Assembly: GCF_954871325.1 (NCBI RefSeq)
Contig: NC_088779.1
Location: 17,486,846 to 17,550,845 of the forward strand
Reading direction: 5' to 3'
DNA: 64,000 bases
Origin: Gordionus sp. m RMFG-2023
Lineage: Eukaryota; Nematomorpha; Gordioida; Chordodea; Parachordodidae
In this document: in pieces, positions 35,583-47,104 of the stretch
Layout: each line of letters opens with the position of its first letter
Numbering within the stretch: the stretch's first letter is position 1
Translations under genes and position numbers: made by a program
The notes under the pieces: generated by a model
Seen by the model: the letters and a program-made list of their open reading frames with translations, nothing else
What the model was told of the DNA's origin: nothing
Databases searched by the model: none

Positions 35583-36014
35583 TTAAGCATTATCTTCTAA
35601 AGTTGCCGATATATCAACTCCAGGATCAATTTGAACAGATGTCTAGATATCATAATTATAAAATTAATAATATTTAATTTACTATTTGATTAACTATTTC
35701 AGCTGGACTGTATAAATCGATAACTCTTTTATATATTCTTAATTGAAATCTATCCCATGTTTTAGATCCCTCACCACATGGTGTTTTACGCGTTGTAATT
35801 CTCAGTCTTTTTGTAGGAATTCTACATGGCCCACGTGTAAAAACACCCTTGGATTTTGCGCGTTCTATTAGTTCCTTACAAGCTTATAAAAGATAATAAA
35901 TTAATTAATATATCATACAATACCTTTTTCTATTTTTTTTACATCTTTACTAACTAAAGTTATTCGAATTTTTCTTGATGGAGCTTCTATTAAATTTTGA
36001 GCTTCTTTGAACAT
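35583..36014 (-). CDS. RPS20: 40S ribosomal protein uS10 (RPS20), complete, three exons
   Basis: Encodes 116 residues, close to the usual ~119 of animal RPS20, a small-subunit protein of the 40S head. Exon 1 (36014-35924) gives [20 protein letters not shown] and [10 protein letters not shown]. Exon 2 (35882-35683) carries the conserved core [20 protein letters not shown] followed by [30 protein letters not shown]. Exon 3 (35642-35583) encodes [19 protein letters not shown] and stop. Both introns have GT-AG ends and are only 40 and 41 bp. The combined coding length is a multiple of three with no defects, so it looks functional. Just 5' of the ATG the sense strand reads CTTCCTTTTATAAT, a pyrimidine tract that could be a 5'-TOP start with a very short leader (inference). 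An LTR fossil lies ~480 bp upstream. Confidence 0.93.
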
Positions 36015-36059
36015 ATTATAAAAGGAAGTTATTGATAAATTATTAATCCACTAGTAGTG

Positions 36060-36493
36060 AATTAATATAATAGTTTATAAATAATAAAAAGTACTCAACA
36101 TATCTGTTTAAATAATTATCTTTAATTTATATATTAATTCTATTTTTGAGGATATTTTTATATTGATGGTCCGAAACGTCGCTAATAAATTACTTTGGGT
36201 GCCAAGGAACTCCCACCTCCCAAACCTTTACCCATTTAAGAAAATAATATTTTGTTTACTTTCTTTTAAAATTAAGGCTCTTTTTAAAATTTATATCATT
36301 TTCCTTGTAGGATTAAATCATTTTATTATTATGTATCATTTATTTTCTTCGTAAAAAAATTGTGAAAAATCAAGATATATTATATTTTATAAAAAAAAGA
36401 ATAGATAAGCTATATATATCATTATTTTATTTAATATCCTATATATTAAAAGTAAACAAAACTTAAGATTGTTTGAAATAAATACTACACAAG
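36060..36493. other. Upstream flank of RPS20, no gene seen
   Basis: AT-rich sequence between RPS20 and the LTR element. It presumably contains the RPS20 promoter, but no specific element other than the pyrimidine tract next to the start can be supported. An open frame at 36163-36354 has a compositionally balanced start and then becomes low complexity; not assigned. Confidence 0.4.
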
Positions 36494-36498
36494 AGTTG

Positions 36499-36641
36499 AT
36501 ACTAATTAAGTTTATTTCCTGGCAATCACCTGATAAATATATTAATATGATTGATTTGTATCTATGACATTTATAACATTGATAATATATATATGACATT
36601 TATAACATTGATAATATATAATATAAATCTCATTTATAACA
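36499..36641 (-). repeat. 3' LTR of LTR fossil 1 (143 bp)
   Basis: In element orientation the LTR begins TGTTATAAATGAG and ends near AATTAGTAT. It contains a repeated ACATTTATAACATTGATAAT-like block. The LTR is unusually short. Identical to the other LTR apart from one TA dinucleotide. Confidence 0.85.
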
Positions 36642-39600
36642 TATCCCCACACAATGATCTTACAATTCCTCAATAAGCCGACTTGTAGGTTTCCTGGCTC
36701 TTTGTGATTTCCGCGTTTCTATTTTTCCGTTATCTTCCACATTTTCTAAAATCTCAACTATATCCGACTCTTTATTTTTTATATTTTCCTCTTCTCTCTC
36801 TGACTCCATATTTTCTCCATTTTCTTTCCCTGGCCCAGACTTCTCCATTTCTTTAGCTACCTCCCTTTTTCGAAGTTGATCCGCATGCTTTCGTACCATT
36901 CTATCCTTGCTTTCTACCAAATAAGAATATCTGCCAGTTCTGGATTTTATAATTCCTTCTCTCCAACCTGAATTTATTTCATTATGCACCCATACCGGTT
37001 GTGCAATCTCAAATTCTCTCATATGACTATGTTCATCATGCGCTACTTTTTGTTTTATATTCGATCGTTCCATTTCATAACTAACATTAGGACGTAACCA
37101 ATTCAATCCCGTTTTTAAATTTCGCCCCAATAATAACTTAGCCGGTGAACGTCCAGTTGATTGATGCTCACCCATTCTATATGCTAGCAAAATTTCTCCC
37201 ATGGCTTCCTCGGGCTCCCTGATGTCTTTCCTAGTTGCAAAATATCGACTCTTGAGGGTTCGTATCGTTCTTTCCGCTAAACCGTTCGTTTTTGGATGGT
37301 ACGTTGTTGTATGTATCAATTTAATATTTTTCTCGAAACAAAATTTTCGAAATTCTCCAGAAATAAATTGAGGTCCATTATCTGATACGATTTGTCTAGG
37401 TGTTCCAAACCGTGCGAACCATTTCCTTAAAACCCTGATCATTGTCGTGGACGTGGTCTCTCTCATCAACCTCAGCCCATTTATGCATCAACTCCAACTA
37501 ACCATGAATACGAATCAATAGGCCCCGCGAAATCCAAATGAATTCGTTCCCATAGTATATTAGATATGTTCCACGAATATAAAGGAACCTCCATAATATT
37601 CGACCGATTACTTTGACAAGGCATACATTGACGAACATATTGTTCAATATCTTTATCGCAATTCGGCCACCAGCAATACATTCTAAAAATTGATTTCATA
37701 GCATTTATTCCTGGATGCCCTCGGTGTATAATCGTTAAAATTGATTTCCTCAAAATGGTTGGAATTACCAACCTCCCATTCCATTCAATAACATCATGAT
37801 CTACTGACAATTCCTCTCTACGATTATAAAAACAAACTAACTCTGTATTTTTTTTCGCATCAAAATCCACCCATCCATGCTCAATGTTTTTAACTACTTT
37901 TTTAAACAAGCTATCATTCCTTGTTTCCTTTTGGAGTTCAACTTGACTAATATTTATATCGTGCAAATTTATAGCTCTAATTTTTAACGCGTTTTTTTGA
38001 TCATTATTTGATTTTATGCCATCTATTGGCAGTCTTGATAATGTATCAGCTACTTTATTTTCTTTTCCAGGAACATATTCAATATCAAAATCATATGCGG
38101 ACATTTTCACAGCCCAGCGCGTTAATCGACTATTGGATATTTTTGGTAGTTCCCGTTTATCACCAAAAATTTTTCCAAAGGTTTGTGATCTGTTCTTAAT
38201 AAAAATTTTCGACCAAAAATGAATGTATGAAATTTTTCCATACCAAATAAAGTGCTCGTGCCTTATTTCTATTGGTACATAATTTTTCTCTGACTCTAGA
38301 AGTGTTCGCGAGGCAAATGCGATTGGTCTGCTAATATCTTTTTTCACTAAATGACATAACACAGCTCCAAAACCAGTGTTGGAAGCGTTACATTCCAATA
38401 TAATTGGCAAGTTTGGCGAATATGGAATTAGCGTTTTATTTGTTGACAAAAGCTGTTTTATTTTATCAAATACCTCTTGTTCCTTGTCCGACCAACCCCA
38501 GCAAGATTTAATGCTTGTTAATTTATGCAGAGGAGCGGCAATTCCATGTAGATGTGGCAAAAATCTCTCGTGATAATTCACAAGTCCTAAAAAAGATCGT
38601 AATTGGTGTATATTATTAGGAGTTGGTATCCTTCGAATAGCATCTATATTTTCTTTCGCTGGATGTATTCCATATTTGTCTATTACGAAACCCAAAAAAG
38701 AAACTGATTCATTTAAAAAACGTATTTTGGCCCATTTTGCCTTCATACCCACCTGTTTTAGTTGTACTTTTTTTACGTTATTCAAATGTTCTACATCATT
38801 TTTCCCCGTTATGATAATATCGTCAAGATATACTCCGGTCATTTGGCAGTCTTGTAATAAATTGTCCATATATCTTTGAAATATGGTCGGCGCACTAGAA
38901 AGACCGAAAGGCATACATTGATATTGGAAATAACCAATGTGGGTCGATATGGTTAAGTATTCTTTTGAACTTTCTTTTATTGGTAATTGTAAATATGCAT
39001 CTTTCAAATCTATTACCGTAAATTTCAATCCATCTTTTAATTTGGTTAAAAGATCATCTACCGTTGGTATAATATGATAATCGTACAAAATATATGGGTT
39101 TAATGTCACCTTAAAATCCGCACAAATCCTGATTTCTCCATTTGTTTTTCGTACGTTTACCGTTGGAGTGGCCCATGTCAACCGTTTTTGTGTTGGAGCA
39201 ATCGCCTTCAATATTCCTGATTTAACCAATCTATCGAGTTCCATTTCAATTGGTTTTCGTAATGGAAAAGGTACTCTACGAGCTGGCCATGATTTCGGCC
39301 TTGCTGCCTCACTCAAATGTTACTAACTTCTATATCATTCACCCGTCCAGGCTTGTCATCAAAAACACCAATAAATTCTGTTGTCATGCCAGCAATTTGT
39401 TTATTGGTTGTCATAACCTCTTTATTTGTGATACTACGTATAGTCACTTGTCGTGGAATAAACATATTAAATGCCAGTATCCATGGTAGTCCAAATAATG
39501 GAATGTCATTTGAACGGGTCACCACAATCGGTAGTGATATGCTTATCTTTCCAAGACGAACCCTCACCATAATTTCACCAAGCACATCTAGCGGTTGGTT

Positions 39601-40681
39601 ACCATATACTGATAAAGGTTTGGTGGTCCAAGTTTGGGTCGGCCAATTTCATCCCAATATTGTTTCCCAATCACCGATACCTGTGCCCCCGTATCATAGT
39701 CAAATTAATATTATTAATTGAATCTGATGAATCATTGTCATCTATATGCATAGCATGTAACTTCTGTCCCTTACAATATTTAGCATAATGCCCTAAATTT
39801 TGGCAATTATAACATTTCACCCTTGATGTAAAACATTGAAAAGGGGGGTGAGTTCTTCCACATTTCGAGCATTTATTAAACTTATACATATCATTATTGT
39901 TAAATTTAGTTATCTCTAAACAAAATTATTATTATTGTTATTGTAATAACTAAAATTACCCTTTTCTTTGTTATTATTATTATATGAGTACTTTTGATTC
40001 GAAAAATTTTCTTGATTATTCTCTATCTGCTCCTTAGTTTTATTGACTATTTTTACCATCATATTTGTCACTTCATCCTCAGCCCTTTCCATTGCCAAAG
40101 CCATATTTAAAACCTGTTGAAAACTCACCCTTTCTCCCAATTCATTTATTCCATCTGGAAATCTAGTGCGAATATCTTTCTCCAATGCACTCATTTTGAT
40201 TCCAGCCACCATCTGATCCTTCAATCTCCCATCTAGGTCAGATTCAAATTTACATTCTTGAGCCAATTTTTTAAGTCGAGCTGCAAACTCCCCAACTGAT
40301 TCACCAACCCCTCTTTCTATCCGAATAAATTTAATTCTCGAGCTAAATAATGTTGAAATAGGCTTAAAAACTTTCTTACCCACTTCAATAACCTCTTCAT
40401 AATTAAGATCTTTCAATATTTTTGGATAAACAAAGGACCTCATCTCTGCTAAATTACTAATACCCATATACGCAAATAATATTTTTTTTTTGGTTTCATT
40501 ATTTATTAATATACCTCTTATCTCCAACATATCATCAATATATTCAATGTAATCAGCAAAGTTGTTTTGATTGTCGAAGTTATCAAATTTGATCATAATG
40601 TTATCATTTTTTTCTTCTTTATTCATAATTACTTTATTTTCTCTTCTTTGTTCATAATAAATCATCGACAAAGTCGCCAAT

Positions 40682-40826
40682 ATACTAATTAAGTTTATTT
40701 CCTGGCAATCACCTGATAAATATATTAATATGATTGATTTGTATCTATGACATTTATAACATTGATAATATATATATATGACATTTATAACATTGATAAT
40801 ATATAATATAAATCTCATTTATAACA
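40682..40826 (-). repeat. 5' LTR of LTR fossil 1 (145 bp)
   Basis: Matches 36499-36641. Immediately downstream in element orientation is TGGCGACTTTGTCG, at the place where a tRNA primer-binding site is expected; the priming tRNA was not identified. Confidence 0.85.
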
Positions 40827-40839
40827 AGTTGTACATTTG

Positions 40840-43800
40840 CTCAAAAGATCGTAAAATTTGAAGATCTTTTATTTTTAAAAAATTTCGAACAACGATCTTC
40901 TTAGATCGTAATTTTTAAAAATGGTAAATTATGAAGATCTTTTATTTTTTTAAATATCTTCAAAGATCTTCATATTTTAAATGTTATAGTAAATTATTAT
41001 TTTTATGATAATTTTTTTGAAGTAAATGAGTTATATAAAATATAAAATTCAATAAAATGTCCCAACAATTTTCATAATCGTTATTTGATAACTTTTTTTT
41101 AACACATATGGGTAAAAATTTATATAATAATGTTAAATTATAATTTGAATTCAATGAAGTATAATGTAAAACAGAAGAGCAAAAATTTTCCTAATCGTTA
41201 TTTTTTTAATAATTTTTTAACACAAATGGGTAAAAATTTATAATATTGATGTAAAATTAAAATTATAATAGATTACCTAGAAAAGTGATGTCAAAATCGT
41301 TATTATTAAACTTTTTTGATCTTTTTTTGACGATAATAAGTTGAAATTTATATTATTAAGATGTAAGATTAAAATTCAAATAAAGATGTACCATAGAAAA
41401 GTGACAATTGTCATAATCGTTATTATTTAACTTTTTTGATTTTTTTGACCATAATAGGTTAAAATTTATATTATTAAGATAAATTCCAATAAAGATGTAC
41501 AATAGAAGTGACAATTATCATATGTAATATTTTTAAACTTTTATAAAATTTAAACAAGGATAAAACATGGATATTTAAAAAATTATGATTATTTCAAAAT
41601 TATTGTAAATTTGTTAACCAGGTTTGTTCTCAGAACGGTGCTACCCTATCTAATCTTAAAGAAAGTAGCGTCCACAATCTAATTTCTATTATGAAAAAAT
41701 ATTGGCTCATCTAGTTTCTTAAATTTTTGATAGCTTTATTATTAGATTACAAAATATTAAAAAACGATGCCTTTTAACATCTATAATTTTAGCGTTTTTC
41801 AATATTAAGTAAAAGTCGTGCTTTTACTATTTACAACGACATAAAATAATAAGCCATTCCGGGAAATAAGACATGGTAAAATTGAAGTCACGAGTCCAAA
41901 TTTTTTAAATATATTTACGGGTTATTAAATTATTTGTCGAAATAATAAACCATACCCAACTGATTCAAATGGGTCGATCTAGTTTTTTTATTCTGAAAAT
42001 ATTGTAATTTTTTAATTTTACTCTACCAACTTGAGTCGCGAAATGCAGTTGTAATTATGAATCTTTATTTTAACCTAAGGAAATAGTTCAATATTAGCAT
42101 CTATCTAATATTCTCTTTATTAAAAATTCAAGCCATATTTCATTAAAAATTCGTCACAATATAATAAACTTTTGCGCAAATTTTAAACACCTCTTTTGTA
42201 TCTCCCCATTTATAATTCAACCTAAAGGTCTGCATTGGGTGGGCTTTTGCTAAAAACACGCCCATCCAATGTTTTTAAAAAAATTTAACCCGCCCACCCA
42301 GCCTGCCCATAGTCAAAAAATTTAACCCTCACGCTCAGCCCGCCAATAGTTTTCAAAAAATTTAACCCGCCCAGCCAGCCCATAGTTTTCAAAAAATATA
42401 TACCCGAATTATACATGTGGCATATAAAAAATTTCACAAAATCCTTAATTTTTGTGGATTTACACAAAATTGTTTATGTCATATTCTTAAAATAATATAC
42501 ATGAGTCAATTAAATTTAATTAAAAATTTTTTTTTAATTTAATAAAGAAAAAAATTTAATATATTTCAAAGAATAAATAAAATTAAAATTATGATCATGT
42601 ATTTATAATTTTTTTAAGGAAACTAAATTGAAAAAAAAAAATAGAAGGCGAGGAACGATAGAATTTTTGATTACTAAAAATTTTATATTTAAAAAGTATA
42701 TATTTTAATATTATGCCTGACTCTGAATATACTCTTAAAATTTTTAAGAAATCTCCTATAAAACTCACTCAACTCAACACATGTAATAATAAAAGTAACA
42801 ACCCATAAATTACTTAAAAAATTCGGACTCGTGACTTAAATTTGACCTATGCCTTATTGCCCGGAAAGGCTTCCTATTTTATGTCGTTATAGTAAAAGCA
42901 TGACTTTTAAAAAAACGTTAAAATTATAGATGTTAAAAGGCATCGTTTTTTAATATTTTGTAATCTAATAATAAAGCCATCAAAAATTTAAGAAAATAGC
43001 TGAGCCAATACTTTTTCATAATAGAAATTGTAGACGCTAATTTCTTTAAGATTAGATAGGGTAGCACCTTTTTGACAACAAACCTGGTTAACAAATTTAC
43101 AATAATTTTGAAATAATCATAATTTTCAAAATATCCATGTTTTATCCTTGATTAAATTTTATAAAAGTTTAAAAATATTACATATGACAATTGTCACTTC
43201 TATTGTACATCTTTATTGGAATTTATCTTAATAATATAAATTTTAACCTATTATGGTCAAAAAAATCAAAAAAGTTAAATAATAACGATTATGACAATTG
43301 TCACTTTTCTATGGTACATCTATATTGGAATTTTAATTTTACATCTTAATAATATAAATTCTAACCTATTATCGTCAAAAAAAATAAAGTAAGTAAATAA
43401 TAAAGATTATGATACAAAATTTTCTATGGTACATCTTTATTGAAATTTTAATTTTACAGCTTAATAATATAAATTTTAATCTATTTTCGCCACAAAAATC
43501 AAAAAAGTTAAAAAATAGCGATTATGACAATTATCACTTTTCTATGTTATATTACATATTCATTAAAATTTTAACTTAACATTTTTTTAACAATAAAAAT
43601 TTTTACTCATTTACGACAAAAAATTTAAAAAAATAACGATTAGGAAAATTGTCACTTTTCTGTTTTACATTATATCTTTATTGAAATTATAATTTAACAT
43701 TTAATTAATAATATAATTTTTACCCATCTGTTTCAAAAAAGAGTTTAAAAATAACGATTATGAAAATTATCGTCGGTACATCTTTATTGAATTTTTATTT

Positions 43801-44173
43801 TAATTTAACTTGCTTACTTTAACATTTACTTCAAAAAAAAATATCATAAAATAATAATTTTATATAACATTTCAAAATATGATAATCGTTGATCAAAAAT
43901 ATTTTTAAATAAAAAATCTACAAAGATCTAGATCTTTGAAGATCGCTTCGCAAAATTTTTAAAAATTAAAGATCTTCAAATTTTACGACCTTCAAAGATC
44001 ACGATTTTAGAAAATCGTTGCTCAAAGTTTTTTTAAAAGAAAAGATCTTCAATTTTTACGATCTTAGTCGTTACTCAAATTTTTTTTAAAATAAGACATC
44101 TTCAAATTTTACGATCTTCATAGATTTGGTTTTTGAGCGAGGTCTTGCTCAAAAATCTTCAGAAGATCTTTTG
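40840..44173. mobile_element. Foldback element D with ~1.1-1.3 kb inverted arms
   Basis: Left arm (40840-41895) and right arm (42835-44173) are inverted copies. The outermost part is rich in AAGATC/GATCTT motifs. Next comes an array of diverged ~100-115 bp units beginning GATGTACCATAG and carrying TGACAATTGTCA (41402, 43185, 43292). The inner part shares GGTAGCACC and GATGCCTTTTAACATCTATAA-like blocks. The loop is AT-rich and holds a GC-rich patch (42225-42400) of CCCGCCCAGCC repeats, perhaps a nested MITE. No transposase is visible, so it is non-autonomous. Confidence 0.8.
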
Positions 44174-45099
44174 TAAAACTCTGTTAATTTCCCTAAATTT
44201 ATTTGTCTACAAAATTTTCATTTTTCAAATTTGATATAAAAATTTGTAATATTTGAATTTTTCTAAATATTTTAGCATAAAGATGGACAATTTAAGAATA
44301 CTAATTTCAAGTGCGTTTATACAATTAATAAAAATTGCGAACGAATTATCGCGTGGATGGAAACCTTTTCTAATTTTTATGTTCTCTATCATTGTTATTT
44401 CGTAGATCAATCTTTTAAATAAAAGAAATTTCCTAGATTATTTATATTAAATTCAATATCTAAGGAGGGGGTTTTATCGATTTAAAAGATTTAAAAGAAG
44501 TTTTAGTTTAGATATCAATATAAGAGTAATATTAAAACAAATTTTACTTCCTATTTTCTCCTTGTCTACCACATCGCATCGCATTGTAAAATAGGGAATA
44601 TTAAACTTAATATATATCAGTAAAATGAATAAAATATATTTTGAGTTTGAAATTTTTTCCCTAATGTTAAGATATCCTGATTGATTTTTTTTAATATTTC
44701 TTTTTCGCGGATTTATTTTTTTTATTCTTTATATTAACTTAATATTAACCTTATAGACTGATTATATAATATTAAATTAATAGTTTGATTTAAAATGATT
44801 ACCGTTTATGTAAACTATTAAATTGATTTTTCGTTTATGAAACTATTAAATTGATTTTTAAAAGCTATATAAGGATGAAAATTTACTACATTTTTAGTAA
44901 AATATTTTTTTAAATAAATGAAAATGAAAATTTAAAATACTTTCTTGATTTGGTGTTTCTCCCTGCCAACCTTAATACCTAAATTATTTAAAAAACTAAG
45001 GAAGGGTATGACAACGGGCAGAACTGGTCAACATATCTAAAAATATTTTTGCACCCGAACCGAAATAAATAAATTCTTTTTTAAGTCTCTCTGTTTATG
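44174..45099. other. Intergenic sequence between elements D and E
   Basis: AT-rich, no recognisable gene, no obvious repeat. It is probably part of the ancestral intergenic region between RPS20 and HMG-CoA lyase. Confidence 0.4.
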
Positions 45100-46717
45100 A
45101 CACCTAGCAGGGGCGTCGCTAGCCTTTACAATCTCAGGGGGCTCAACTAAAAAAATTTTGTGGGGGGCGGGCCTGGTTTTATTAAATATATTATACTTTT
45201 TTAAATTTGCTAACTCTGAACAATTATTCTGAATTCCATATTTTGTCATTTATTATAACATACAATAAACTCGCATATAAATAATTAAACAATATAAGAC
45301 ATTTCTAAAAATAATATTTTTTAATACAAAATCTATTTATTACAGTAAAAAATATTTTCGATTGATGATATAAAAAAAATTTCCTAAAGAATTACAAGTG
45401 ATAAAAAGGATTAATTAATTCATACATATGCCTCAATTGATAATGGTTTAAAAACCACATAATATAATATAATTATTAGCAACTTACATTGACAAAAGGT
45501 CATGAAACTAATATAACTACTATTTTAGACAATGTTTTATAGAATGAACTAATAAGGAAAAATTTATAGGCCTAACCAAATCAACAATTCTTGAAGAAGA
45601 AAATATAAATGACCAATCCAAATGATAAAACTATATGATGGTTAGAGCTTTCACTTAGATGACATGTTGAAAGCTAGATAAGTAATCGAGAAAATTGTGA
45701 GATATTAAATTTCCATATGATTATCTTCCATTTTTAATGATATATAAACGATTACACAGTTGACCATTATTGCTTATATAAAATATGCAATCATATGCTC
45801 TCAGCAGCTGTAGTAATAACCTTAACTTACAAAGCGACAAATAATAGATGCTGGTTAATTTGCAGTCATAGCTATGACACTCAGGATGTTAATTCATCAG
45901 AATTTATTATCTTAGATAAATTGAAAACTAAAACACTAAAAATCTTTAGAAGAAATTGCAAATATATTGAAGCCTTAAGTTATTTATATAGCAATTATGC
46001 CATATTCTAGATGAAACATTTTGTAATTATAAAATAAAGACCAGAATGTTATGATGAAACAATTAAGATTTTATATATTGTCGCACCACCTTAGTATATT
46101 ATATCTTAAAATAATAGTAGTTTGTAATAATATCAAAAATATACTTGTATTAAAATTTAACTCAAAACTGTTTTTCGAAAAAGAAAAAAATAGCTTTCCT
46201 AAAACACGTAAAAAAAGAGAAGAAGAGATATCAAAACATCTATTGCAGGATGAATAATAGAATGTTTAACTTTTAAAATTAATATTAATAAATAGATAGC
46301 GTTAAATACTTGTATGCAAATTGTTACTATATTTATTATCAAAACCATTTATTAGTTAATTTATTATAATATTAACTGTAATATATTATAAAACTGTCAA
46401 ATATGTTTATAAAAGTGGCATTTTATCTAATATTTTACAAACAACTTTATATAGTAGATGATTATAAACTAAATGTTTTTATAAAGAAATCTCTTATACT
46501 AATTTGAACCTTGAAAATATTTTTGGAATAGGTATGATAATAAATTTTTAAAAAAAATATACAGTTGATTAGTCATTTTGAACTCGGGTAATTACAATAT
46601 TAAATTTGTAAATTTTCAAATAAAATTTGATTATATTTATTTAATTGGGGTTTAAGGTTATATAATAATTAAAATAATAAAAGTTAATTAAATTTCAAGT
46701 GTTAAAGCTAAATTAAT

Positions 46718-47104
46718 TGTGGTAATGGCTCAATTACCAATTCTATTTTCTTTACAACTATTTTATTTTTCTCTTCTATTTTATTTTTCTCTTCTATTTT
46801 ATTTTTCTCTTCTATTTTATTTTTCTCTTCTATTTTATTTTTCTCTTCTATTTTATTTTTCTCTTCTATTTTATTTTTCTCTTCAATTCAAATAAAATAT
46901 ATCTTTTTCATATCCGAAGAAATCCAAAAAAAAAATTCTTTTTATTCTTTTACATAATTTCTAAAATCAAAAAAAATTCTAAACTTTTACATAAAATCGC
47001 GAATAATGTATATTAATACAAATACTTTTTTTTAAATACCAAAATACAAAAAATCGATATATCTATTTATCAAAAATAAAAAATCGATATATAATTTTCT
47101 ACAA
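46718..47104 (-). repeat. 3' LTR of LTR fossil 2 with an expanded internal repeat
   Basis: The same as the 5' LTR except that a ~17-bp unit (TATTTTTCTCTTCTATT) is expanded to about seven copies at 46765-46880, accounting for most of the length difference. Ends match a TG...CA-type LTR to within one base. Confidence 0.8.

Larger units (their letters stand above)
36499..40826 (-). mobile_element. Ty3/gypsy-like LTR retrotransposon fossil 1
   Basis: A full-length provirus-like copy in minus orientation, flanked by the 5-bp duplication AGTTG (36494-36498 and 40827-40831). Parts in element order: 5' LTR, gag-like region (about 40630-39900), a CCHC knuckle region (about 39890-39690), a protease-like segment, reverse transcriptase with YLDDI and RNase H (about 39300-37990), and integrase with an HHCC finger and a DDE core including FGTPRQIVSDNGPQF (about 37800-36700). 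The order protease-RT-RNase H-integrase fits Ty3/gypsy. It is broken, with a handful of breaks between regions. The two LTRs differ only by one TA step in an AT tract, so insertion is recent. No envelope region is present. Confidence 0.88.
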
